Assembly: GCA_014529385.2 (NCBI GenBank)
Contig: CM043948.1
Location: 74,794,791 to 74,858,790 of the forward strand
Reading direction: 5' to 3'
DNA length: 64,000 bases
DNA from: Adiantum capillus-veneris
Lineage: Eukaryota; Streptophyta; Polypodiopsida; Polypodiales; Pteridaceae
Part shown: positions 54,151 to 64,000 of the stretch, piece after piece
Layout: each line of letters begins with the position of its first letter
Position numbering within the stretch: position 1 is the stretch's first letter
Program-made: the position numbers and the translations under genes
Notes under the pieces: generated by a model
The model's database searches: none
Seen by the model: the letters and a program-made list of their open reading frames with translations, nothing else
Told to the model about the DNA's origin: nothing

Positions 54151-54568
54151 CATGAGGTGTCATACATTGGTGCTCTGTTAGCTTCAATATTGGACATCAC
54201 CATTTCTTGCTCTCAAAGTACCTGCACCTTTTAAGTTTTATCACACCTAGCTTCTTGGACTCTTATCATCGATCGTTGTGGCTACCATCTCTTTCAATCA
54301 ATGTTAAAGTTCAAGTGTTAATGTCCTTTTAGTTTCCTCAAAGAGGAGACTTATAATGAAATAGGTGACCTTCATGCAGCCGGGTCTAGCTATCAAGTAC
54401 AGGAATCCGGTTCTCCTCCATTGGTATCACCAGAGACTACTCTTGAGTCCTCTAGGCTCTAGGGAAGACTTACGCTGTCTGTCGCTTCACCATGGTGTGA
54501 AGTGTGCAAAAGCTTATAAGAAAGAGCGAGATAATTAGAAGAAGAACTTTGGAGAAACAAGTTCTTAA
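54144..54568 (-). other. Gypsy G leader
   Basis: Untranslated region between the 5' LTR and gag. No initiator tRNA-Met primer-binding site was recognised next to the LTR on the minus strand, so the primer is another tRNA or the site is lost. Confidence 0.5.
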
Positions 54569-55172
<604 letters not shown>

Positions 55173-55177
55173 ATGGT

Positions 55178-55862
55178 CATCACCTGAAGCGGAATGGATA
55201 CTTCGCATGGAGGTGGTGAGCATGGAAGTGGCAAAGAAGAGTTTTCCCCACCAGGAGGTTTTTCTGACCCTCCCCTTTTCCCATCTACTCCAAGGATTGC
55301 ACTAACTCCTATGGAGGCTTTCGACAAGATGATGATGGACAGGAAGTTAGAAAGCGAAGAAAGAATAGCAGCCATAGAGCGCAAATATGAAGAAAGATTG
55401 GCAGCCATAGCGCGTGAACACGAGCAAGCACGCTTGGAAGCCAAAGTAAGAAAAGCCAGATTGGATCGTGAGCGCGAAGAAAGACAAGTAGACTTTGATC
55501 GCGAGAACAAAGCAAGAAAAGCGATGAGCGACCAACACATGAAAGAGTTGTTGCGACTTTTTTCTAATGTGCAGGCCAGATTGAACAGAATCTGGAGAAG
55601 GAGACTCTCTCAATCTTGTCTTCTCCAAAGCACGACACACAGGAATTACATGATTTGCATGATAATGATAAGCATGATCAAGATGTGATTGCTCACGAGC
55701 ATGATGATTTGCATGATCAGGATGTGATTATTCACAAGCATGATGATTTGCAGGACAAAGATGTGATTGTTCACAAGGATGATGGTTTAGTTGATACTTT
55801 TTCTAGTGAAGCTAACCTCATCGCTGATTCGATTAATCACGAAGAACCGATCTTGGCTCTCG
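55178..55862 (+). pseudogene. F1 gag (N-terminal part), truncated
   Basis: The ATG at 55194 starts MDTSHGGGEHGSGKEEFSPP, then a long charged coiled-coil (IAAIERKYEERLAAIAREHE, DREREERQVDFDRENKARK). After a one-base frame change near 55580 the frame continues (QIEQNLEKETLSILSSPKHD) into an acidic His/Asp-rich repeat (HDDLHDQDVIIHKHDDLQDK; unit ~13 residues). It breaks off at about 55862, where the inverted repeat begins. The same start occurs in F2 at 63878. The superfamily cannot be assigned from this part alone. Confidence 0.65.
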
Positions 55863-56170
55863 TACGCACCACAAAAGATAGAAAGAATTAGCACAATATC
55901 AATTGGTCGTAACTCGAACGAAAACTTCACAATGTGAAGTCTACATGTCCGCTATACGATTAAAAAATATACCTAGATGAATCCAGGATAAGCCCGGGTT
56001 CACCCATAAAGGAAAGTGCAAGGTATAGACCCATGGTAGTCACCCACAAGATAATATAACCATCAGCTCCATCATGCATAGTATTGACTAAATACCACCA
56101 CATCCCCACTAACGTTGTCAGTGCCCAATAGTGGGTGTAGAACTAGGTACTAACATATGCTCCCACACAC
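55862..56170 (-). repeat. Inverted copy of the 475-bp tandem repeat
   Basis: The reverse complement of this segment matches 61200-61510 and parts of 60789-61015 and 61681-61880 over about 300 bp, including caatactatgcatgatggag and cacattgtgaagttttc. It truncates F1 gag. No coding potential. Confidence 0.85.
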
Positions 56171-56320
56171 ACACACACACACACACACTTATCTAGCTGC
56201 AAGTCCTTGGCTAACCCTTGGCGAACAGCTTCCCTTTTTGGTGCTTTAGTCTTGGACATGAACCAGAATGGCCTTTGTTATACACATAACCTTTAAGGTT
56301 TAGAGAATGGGTCTGGTTTT

Positions 56321-56368
<48 letters not shown>

Positions 56369-57421
56369 TCTAACTTAGTAAATATTATATGGTTTACTGC
56401 TTGATGACATTTGGATCTGATCTGTGCACATACATAGTTTCCTACTCATGATAAGGTTTAAATGGTTTTACAAAGCCATGTAATGACGTACAATTAATAG
56501 ATGAGGTAACTAATTTTTTTTCAAAAGATCTAGTATCTGGGCGGGCTTACCTCATAATTACTTCCGTCTAGGTACATAACATCTTCACTGAATAGTTTAC
56601 ATCAAGGTTGTTCTTTTCTTGATCCACATCCGCATCATACACATCGAATGCTTACTACCTTCAACGTACCTAGTCGGGAAGCTAATTTGAGTATAGAGCG
56701 GTCACAGACTCACCTTGCATATCCCCGTGGAACCTATTTTATGAACATAGTTGTGTATTAGACAACATGCCTCATAATTTTCAACATCTAGCTATGTCCT
56801 TCTGGGATTTGAAGTGCCCTTGGATTCTTATACTTTCCTAATTCATGCACCTGCTTACCAAACCCCCTTGGATTTATACCTACCTACTTGTCTGCTAACT
56901 TCAAATGGCATAAGTTAGTGATACCAGTATATTTTCTAAAGATGGAGCATAGCTTTGAGAAAGCGATATCCATTCTACAAATAGAGGGTTGTGAATCTTC
57001 TGGTTACACGCTCTTCATAATCTCTTTCCCCTTATCTCCCTCTTCTGCTCTCGAGCTCTGGCAGGACACGCCATGATCTTTCCCCACACTAGCGCAAGTT
57101 GTGCTCCGGATTCTCACACGCACACACAGGCCGTATCTCCCCAGTTCTCTCTCTCTATCTCACGCTCAACGAGCGCATGGTATGAAGGGTTGCTATCATA
57201 AGGTGGGATCCCTTGGCTCGAGGATGCATCCAGGTGTTGCTCGCCCTTCTCAATCGTGTGCAGTACACACACCAAGTCTCTGCCTTGCAAGGTATGTACA
57301 ACACATACACTTATCTCGCCATGCTTAAGCTTGCTGGCACACAATGTCCTGCCTCCTCAACAATTTGTATTATTGCAGTCTCGTTTCTTGCATACGAGCA
57401 TCTTCATGCATGATTCTATCT

Positions 57422-57467
<46 letters not shown>

Positions 57468-57523
57468 CCAGAGGATGGGATTGGACGTTATACTAAGGTT
57501 TATCTTCTTTGTGGTGGGTTGAC
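56164..57523. other. Spacer with AC microsatellites
   Basis: AC tracts at about 56164-56188, 56322-56366 and 57423-57466. The motif atctagctg-n-aagtccttgg after the first tract recurs after the AC tract at 60720-60766. No convincing gene, although upstream exons of the candidate gene at 57524 could be hidden here. Confidence 0.6.
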
Positions 57524-59696
57524 ATGAAAAATGAAATTACGGCTGAAATTATGGTTGAGAAACCTCGGACAGCACATCAGTTTGTTGATTGGAGTGGAAA
57601 AGCTACCCTTGCTGTCCCATGGCGGTTTCTCAAGGCATATACAACATCCAGGTACGTGCATCTGCACCTACTCAGTCCGTAGTTAGATTATCTTAAAACA
57701 GGTTTTTTTGCTCATGATGTTGAGAAAGTATACAAGGTTTTTGGTTTTCACAACTAATCAGTTGAACTTAATGACAAATATGGGTTTTTATTTCTCATGT
57801 AATGCAATTCATATAGAGTTCGGATGGTTTACCAGACTTATCAATTGACCTGAATGCAACAAGGTTGGATAAAACTAAAATAAAAGACACTCTTTGTCTG
57901 TGGAAATGATTGTCACGTTGCATACAACCTCATGTGAGGGTCTCGTGGGAGATGACATTGACTGGTCTTTTTTGAAATGACGCATATACAAAGGAAACGT
58001 TGCCGAAATTTTTGCATACATAGTTCCGATTCGCCATACCCTGGTGCTTTGCTTGCGGTAGTATCCTTTTGCATAGGTAATGTCTTGAGTTGATACTGGA
58101 GACTTTGCTGGTGCTGATATGTTGTTGCATACCTGTGAATGAGGGATTTGACATGATCGCAGTTGCATCTACTCATAAGTAACAAGTTCTTAGAAGGTTT
58201 GTCGGAAAGAAAGCCATTTGAAAGCTGCAAGTAGTAGTGTCCATTTCCAGGTTTTGTACTTAGCATAATTTGAAGTTTCTGGATTTTCTATTCTCACTGA
58301 TGTGAGTTTGCCCGAGTTCATGGACCGGAGTTGGGGATCCATTGGCATTGATATCTACGTGGATTGCTAACTACGTTAGTCATTTGGTTACTGAAAGTCG
58401 ACACTAAAGTTTATGTATCGGATTATGTTTGGGGTTTGGCACTCAAAGTTGCAATACGGAAATGGGGTGACCTGATTGGTCTAAATTAACCTTTAGACTT
58501 GGAGTTAATCAATTTTAAGCATTTGTTTATCACAGAGATATTTGCTTGTTCTCGGAACTTGGCAAAATAAATGTATGGATGTGGAATGACTATCATTAGT
58601 ATAATAGGTATGACCATTGGGCTTTCTTGACTGTGCAGGACTGGTCTAACTGATGAGTGAACATACATAGCTAGTTTACTGCATCATAAAGAGAATTATC
58701 TGTAGACTTTAGAATTTGGCATGATCATGTTTTGCATGATGGATTTTTTGTCTCGAAAATAACACATATGTATTGGTTACTAGAGCCTTAAACGTCATGT
58801 GAGGGTCTTAGCAGAGATGGCATTGATTGGAAACTTGAAATAATGTCCGTTTTACAAAGGAGATGTTGCCAGAATTTTTTCTGTTAGAGTTCTTCACTAC
58901 CAGAAGCTGGAGTGATGCTACCTCTCTTCTATTTTAATAATGATTGTAGATTTTATAGGCTGACTTTACAGAAGAAATTAAACATCAGCCTTATATAGTG
59001 CATACAATTTCCATTGGGCTACCTCCATGGATTGTAGCTCGACACTCCGATCTGGTTTACACAGATTAGGTTATTTTTGGATTTTTACTTAATAGCTTAA
59101 GATATTATCGATCTTTTGAGCTCAATCAAATTATATAAATATGCTTATGCCTCTGGTAAAGATCTTCGAGGAAGTGGTAATGACTGGAACTTTTGAAATA
59201 CAATCTGTATGTAAATAATATGCGGTCGAACTTAAACATCCACCTAGCAAATAACCTTGTAGACATGTACTTCTATCTTTGTATGCAGGAAATCACTTCT
59301 GATGAAGGTAAGTATATAGTGGTGACTTCACAATTACAAAGTACTTTTTGATGCTCTTGGATACGTACATAATTTTTAACACAAATGTTTTACTTTGAAA
59401 TTCGTTCAAATTAAAAGAGCCTTAATCCTCAAGTCGGGGTCTCGGAAGAGATGGTAGTAGACTGGACTTTTGAAAATTGATCCAATTTACAAAGGAGATG
59501 TTGTCCAATTTTTTCTAGAATTAAAAGATGTAAACATTAGCATAAATAAATGGCTCAAACTTGATATTAGATCTTTGTTATGGTGGTAGTTTGTGTTGTA
59601 ATTTTTGACACCAATAACAAGGGGAGGGAGTCGTTGACACCTGTCTTCCCAAGTAATGCTAGTTCTGACAGGCTTGTGTTTCTTGGATGGTGGCAG
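57524..59696 (+). CDS. Candidate three-exon host gene of unknown function
   Basis: Three segments join in frame with canonical sites: 57524-57651 (ATG start, donor CAG/GTACGT), 59289-59307 (acceptor tgcag, donor AAG/GTAAGT, 19 nt) and 59622-59696 (acceptor acaag, donor CAG/GTAAGA). The joined product has about 74 residues. Exon 1 gives TAHQFVDWSGKATLAVPWRF, the small exon gives KSLLMK, and exon 3 gives PVFPSNASSDRLVFLGWWQ. I do not recognise a family. The ATG may be internal to a larger exon, and the end is unresolved: a splice to 59726 reaches a stop after one codon. The phase agreement across a 19-nt exon argues against chance but is not proof. Confidence 0.35.
57870..59520. repeat. Degenerate ~100-bp repeats in the presumed introns
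   Basis: A motif near ctcatgtgagggtctcgg, then gatggcattgactgga-cttttgaaat and tacaaaggagatgttgcc, recurs at about 57930-58010, 58800-58880 and 59430-59510, with a weaker copy at 59165-59215. All have the same orientation. Confidence 0.65.
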
Positions 59697-60718
59697 GTAA
59701 GAGATTCTTTCCTTGGGATTACAACAAAAACTGCAGCAGTAACGGAAGATCGTCCAATGTACCAACAAATGTACCAGTTGGATCCTTCTACATGTAGATG
59801 TAGAGGAAGCTCATCCCAAAGGATAGACACATACGATACAGATATTATATTGTAGTGATCAAAGATCAAATTTTGATCTAAATGATTATTTTATCCATTA
59901 GATACAGAATGTTGTATTGGTGTATATGAAATGATTTATGACATCTTGTTTTAAAATATTGTTATTTAATATATTATCTAACTCAATTGTTTAAGTATGG
60001 TTCAATTATGAGGGAATTTTTCATACTTAAACACACACACACACACAGAGTTTCCCTACTAGTCTTTGGTCGGACTAGTGCCATACTTAGCAATTGGGAT
60101 TAGATAATATATCAGATAATAGTATAGCTATTCCAATTAATCCTGACTTCAATCAAACGGTTTTTGTCAGGATATGGATATTTATACCTTAAGAATTGGA
60201 TTGCCTACTCTTTAATACAAGTTACATTATTATTAGCTTGATCCACCCAATCCAAAGGGATGGGTCGGGGCTCTCAGCTCCTAAATTGGTCAAGCACCTA
60301 CATGTTTACATATAATCCATATACCGTAAGCGTTGACCACCCTCGAGCAGGTGTGGATTTTCAAGTTATCTTGCAGGATCGGAGTATTGTACAGTAACCA
60401 ACGTCACGAGATATTCCACAAATTTGGAGTGACATCATCGAAATCATGAGACATGAGGTATGTAGATTTCAGAATACCATACTCTCCTCCTTGGAGGACC
60501 CTTTTATTATACAACAATTGGGTGTACTTACATCTAAGTTCTGTTCAAACACATTACAAATGAGTAATCTCGCATATAAACCTTGTTAACACCATACAAG
60601 TGACTGAGCTATAAAGCATGGAAATTTTTAGGAAGCAATTACTACAATTGGTGGGGGAGTGGTCCACTTGGTGGACCATCCTCCACCAAGTGGATCTCTC
60701 CTCTGGGATGGGGGAGGG

Positions 60719-60719
<1 letters not shown>
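59697..60719. other. Spacer, no gene recognised
   Basis: A possible terminal open segment at 59726-59855 could be a further exon of the preceding gene but starts with CAG TAA in the expected phase. 59880-60719 is AT-rich and holds a short AC tract near 60033. Nothing else seen. Confidence 0.45.

Positions 60720-60766
<47 letters not shown>
60720..60766. repeat. (CA)n microsatellite
   Basis: 47-bp CA tract, followed by the same flank as the AC tract at 56164-56188. Confidence 0.97.
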
Positions 60767-60768
<2 letters not shown>

Positions 60769-60788
60769 ATCTAGCTGACAAGTCCTTG

Positions 60789-61155
60789 GTATTTAGTCAA
60801 TACTATGCATGATGGAGCTGACTGTTGTATTGTCTTGTGGGTGACTACCATGGGTCTATGCCTTGCACTTTCCTTCATGGGTGAATCTGGGCTTATCCTG
60901 GAGTCATCTAGGTATATTTTTTAGTCGTATAGCGGACATGCAGATTTCACATTGTGAAGTTTTCGTTCAAGTTATGACCAATTGATATTGTGCTAATTCT
61001 TTCTATCTTTTGTGGTGCGTATGCCCTATCAACTACCTCATTTTTGTGCTAATTTTTTCGATTTAATGCTTCATTATGCCCAGTCTGCCCTTGATCTCCG
61101 GAGTCATGACAGAAACTCAGTACGTTGAACTTTGTGTTGATGTATGCTCGTGCGT

Positions 61156-61186
<31 letters not shown>

Positions 61187-61880
61187 GGGGGGGTGGTGTT
61201 GTGTTTGGGAGCATATGTTAGTACCTAGTTCTACACCCACTATTGGGCACTGACGACGTTAGTGGGGATGTGGTGGTATTTAGTCAATACTATGCATGAT
61301 GGAGCTGATGGTTATATTGTCTTGTGGGCGACTACCATGGGTCTATACCTTGCACTTTCCTTTATGGGTGAGTCTGGGCTTATCCTGGATTCATCTAGGT
61401 ATATTTTTTAGTCGTACAGCGGACATGTAGACTTCACATTGTGAAGTTTTCATCCGAGTTACGACCAGTTGATATTGTGCTAATTCTTTCTATCTTTTGT
61501 GGTGTGTATGCCCTATCAACTACCTCATTTTTGTGCTAATTTTTCCGATTTAATGCTTCTTTTAGTGCTAGGCTTCATTATGGATGAGTCTGCCCTCCAT
61601 CTCTGGAGTCATGACAGAAACTCAGTACTTTGAACTTTGTGTTGATGTATGCTCGTGTGTGTGTGTGTGGTGTTGTGTTTGGGAGCATATGTTAGTACCT
61701 AATTCTACACCCACGATTGGGCACTGACGACGTTAGTGGGGATGTCGTGGTATTTAGTTAATACTATGCATGATGGAGCTGATGGTTATATTGTCTTGTG
61801 GGTGACTACCATGGGTCTATACCTTGCACTTTCCTTTATGGGTGAATCTGGGCTTATCTTGGATTCATCTAGGTATATTC
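60789..61880 (+). repeat. ~475-bp tandem repeat, about 2.3 units
   Basis: Units start at about 60789 (partial), 61207 and 61681, with 474-487 bp offsets. Each has gggagcatatgttagtacct, then caatactatgcatgatgg and cacattgtgaagttttc. A variable GT tract, with a 24-base G run at 61170-61193 in the first unit, marks the unit boundary. The third unit is truncated at 61880. A partial inverted copy lies at 55862-56170. Confidence 0.88.
61170..61193. repeat. Poly-G run (24 G)
   Basis: 24 consecutive G after (GT)n, strongly G-quadruplex-prone and a typical assembly trouble spot. Confidence 0.95.
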
Positions 61881-62098
61881 CATACGGGATGTGTCGCAAA
61901 CTGCTGACGTGTCAAAGCCCCGAAGAATGGAGCCAACTTGCAGATCTCGGCCGAGGGGCCTAAACCCTAAGAAGAACAAGCAACAATAGAAGAAGAAGTC
62001 CTACCAACTTATGGGACCTCGTTCGATGGGGCCCCAAGAGACGTAAAGGATTAAAATAAAGTAGGACCCACCAACACACAGCCCGGATTTTTCGCTGA
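61881..62098. other. Spacer between tandem array and F2
   Basis: No features beyond a single cctaaaccctaag telomere-like motif at about 61960. The last five bases gctga would be the left target site of F2. Confidence 0.5.
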
Positions 62099-63141
62099 TG
62101 TCACATGCACATCTAACCCTATGTGCATGTGGACAAGCTACTTCAGGTCTAGGGTTCAGGGCAGCTTAGGAAGTGTTCTGCCACCTTTGTGAGCCTGTGC
62201 GCGGGCCGTGCATGTCCAGACACTTGGAGTAGTTGCATATCCTTTGGTTGCACACAGCATGATCATGAGCATTACAGTTAGTATCCATCATGAGCATTTA
62301 ACAGTGCACAGAACCCATTTTCCGTATTTTATCAAATTTTCACTTATTATTAATAAGTGACTTTGTTGGGAAACTGGGTAGGGCAAATTTGCTAAGCTCT
62401 ATAAAAGAAAGCTAGCGCTAGCACTTTCTGGCAGAAGAGTTCCAGCAACTGGTAGTGCACCTTCTCAGCAAGAACTGACAAGAGACTCAACGTTTTCAGC
62501 CATAAGACAGCCTGCCGTTTTTGGACTTCCCAGATCAGCCAGCGTTTTCCAAGTTGCAGCCCTAGCGTTAGCGGATTGTAGAATCAGCTCTAGTGTTAGC
62601 AGATTCCAGAATTTAGGCCTAGCAATTTTTGCAGTTTGCAGAATAGGATTAGCGTTTTGCCACACAGATCCCCTCGCGTTTTTGGTTGCAGATCAGCCTT
62701 GGCGTTTTGCAGATTCCCGACGTCAGATCAGCCCCTAGCATCAGCGTTTCCAGATTTCAGCACTTAAGACTCCTCAAGTACAGCCCCAAACCTCGCAGAT
62801 CTCACCTACCCGCAGCAGATCCTCGCTGCATGGTCAGATCAGCCAGCGTTTTCAGTTTCAGCCCGCTGTTCGCAGATTTGAGCATCTGCGTTTTCAGTGC
62901 ATCGTCGCCGCGTCGTTGCCATCACCGTCCTCGCCGACAGTGTCAGAATTCAGCAGATTTGCAGATTTCAGCCCCTAGCGTTTCCAGTTTTCAGCTTGTC
63001 TTGTCGCCGTCGTCATGGTTGTCGGCAGATCCATTGCATCTAGACCATTGTACCAGATTTGTGCAATCAATAGCATAGACCTCTCTCGTCATAGAGAGGG
63101 GGGCCCTTGGAGGAGGGTTTGACAACAGTCTGGTGTCGTAT

Positions 63142-63176
<35 letters not shown>

Positions 63177-63336
63177 CCTTCATTCACAGTGTTATTCACT
63201 TTGTTTGTGATCATTTGCACTCTCTCACTAAAAGGAACGGAAGGCTCTCCCTTCCGTAAGTAAAAGGAACCCTTGAGCACAGTTCGGAGCACTTATCTTG
63301 AGCAAAGTTCAACATTCACTTCCGCTGTACCTTACA
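62099..63336 (+). repeat. F2 5' LTR (1238 bp)
   Basis: TGTCACATGCACATC...TACCTTACA, homologous to 46755-47923. The tip contains a perfect stem (CACATGCACAT / ATGTGCATGTG with loop CTAACCCT) at 62102-62131. The body has the same degenerate agcgtttt repeats, and a CT tract lies at 63144-63172. Confidence 0.87.
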
Positions 63337-63877
63337 TTGGTATCAGAGCTTTGGCAATGTTCTGTATCACTCAAGGAAAGAACCACATAAATTTTTCTGC
63401 TTGTTGCGGTCGCACGTAACCCAAGTCCACTTATGCGGGTCAATCCCTAATCGTGTTTTTGAAGAGTGACAAGTAACTCGAGAAAGAAGGGCTTGTCCAA
63501 CCTCCCCTCGCTCCTCTTTTTACTCATTGAGAGCGGACCGTGCACTTAGTGGCCGGCCAATCGACGTGAGGTGGAGAGTCATGTGTATCATGCAATATGG
63601 TTGTCCTGAGAGAGGTTGTCCACGTACACATAGGGTTAGATATGTCACATGACAGCGGGAAAGAGAAGAGCTCGGGTAAAGAGAAGATCCTTCTCTAACA
63701 CAGATTGCAAGCTAAAGAAGAACCTCAAGAACCTCAAGACTCCAAAACCTCAAGAACCTCAAGACTCCCGAACCTCAAGACCCCCAAGAACCCAAGAACC
63801 CAAGACCCACAAGAACCCAAGTTCTTCGTGAACTTAAGAACCCACGACTTCAGTGTATGGTCATTACCAAAAGCGGA
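63337..63877 (+). other. F2 primer-binding site and leader
   Basis: ttggtatcagagctttgg at 63337, then a leader like that of F1. A ~75-bp replacement at about 63578-63655 contains an inverted copy of the LTR tip (gtccacgtacacataggg, ending tcacatgaca). The A/C-rich repeat (ctcaagaac-like units, 63720-63830) is longer than in F1. Confidence 0.8.
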
Positions 63878-64000
63878 ATGGATACTTCGCATGGAGGTGA
63901 TAAGCATGGCAGTGGCGAAGAAGAATTTTCCCCACCAGGCGGTTTTTGTGACCCTCCCCCTTTCCCATCTACGCCATGGATTGCACTAACTCCTATGGAG
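63878..64000 (+). CDS. F2 gag start, cut by the window end
   Basis: ATG at 63878 (MDTSHGGDKHGSGEEEFSPP) with an open frame to the last base, homologous to F1 gag at 55194. It shows the start codon and N-terminus expected for the family. Whether the rest is intact cannot be seen. Confidence 0.7.
   Translation, partial: MDTSHGGDKHGSGEEEFSPPGGFCDPPPFPSTPWIALTPME

Noticed and set aside
59580-59855. Single-exon 91-residue gene
   Set aside because: A consensus donor at 59696/59697 and acceptor at 59621 suggest only the middle part is exonic.
61153-61195. Telomere or satellite array
   Set aside because: Only a GT run followed by 24 G; no repeated telomeric heptamer.

Overview
The window looks like nuclear DNA of a land plant. 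Coding pieces are split by GT-AG introns. Host fragments resemble plant families: a PP2C exon and a Cir_N splicing-factor exon. Most of the rest is LTR retrotransposons whose primer-binding sites match plant initiator tRNA-Met. A Tat-type gypsy element with a second RNase H and telobox-like motifs in one LTR agree with this. Many long CT/GA/AC tracts and an unusual methyltransferase gene make me lean to a non-seed plant such as a fern or lycophyte, but this is inference only.

Layout. 1-4.1 kb: a decayed Mutator-like (MULE) transposase on the minus strand. 4.1-7.2 kb: gene debris (a duplicated PP2C exon and an unidentified broken ORF) studded with four copies of a ~56-bp palindrome. 7.3-11.3 kb: the most interesting locus, a plus-strand gene of about eleven exons with an N-terminal ParB/Srx-like domain and a C-terminal permuted N4/N6 DNA-methyltransferase domain. 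It carries two in-frame stops and one frame problem, so it is either recently dead or needs unusual splicing.

12.1-42.0 kb: a nest of retrotransposons whose order can be read from target-site duplications (TSDs). A plus-strand copia element (copia-0) is split by a minus-strand chromovirus (A, 12409-40640, TSD AAAGG). That is split by a minus-strand copia (copia-1, 13810-29149, TSD CGTGA). Copia-1 is in turn split by a Tat gypsy (14611-21755) and by a plus-strand deleted copia (copia-2, 23150-26274, TSD TTTGG). A second chromovirus copy (B, 32081-38503) sits inside the gag of A, has lost its reverse transcriptase, and holds a 1.6-kb solo LTR.

42-46.7 kb: spacer, one lone Cir_N exon, and a degraded gypsy (E). 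46.8-55.9 kb: element F1 (1.2-kb LTR and gag) split by gypsy G (48373-55172, TSD ATGGT). 55.9-62.1 kb: AC tracts, a candidate three-exon host gene, degenerate repeats, and a ~475-bp tandem array with an inverted copy 5 kb away. 62.1 kb to the end: a second F copy (F2) running out of the window.

Apart from the ParB-methyltransferase locus, nothing here suggests genes acting together in a pathway. The window is mainly a record of layered insertion, recombination and decay. Many premature stops are TAA or TAG, which could arise by C-to-T change as expected for methylated, silenced DNA.
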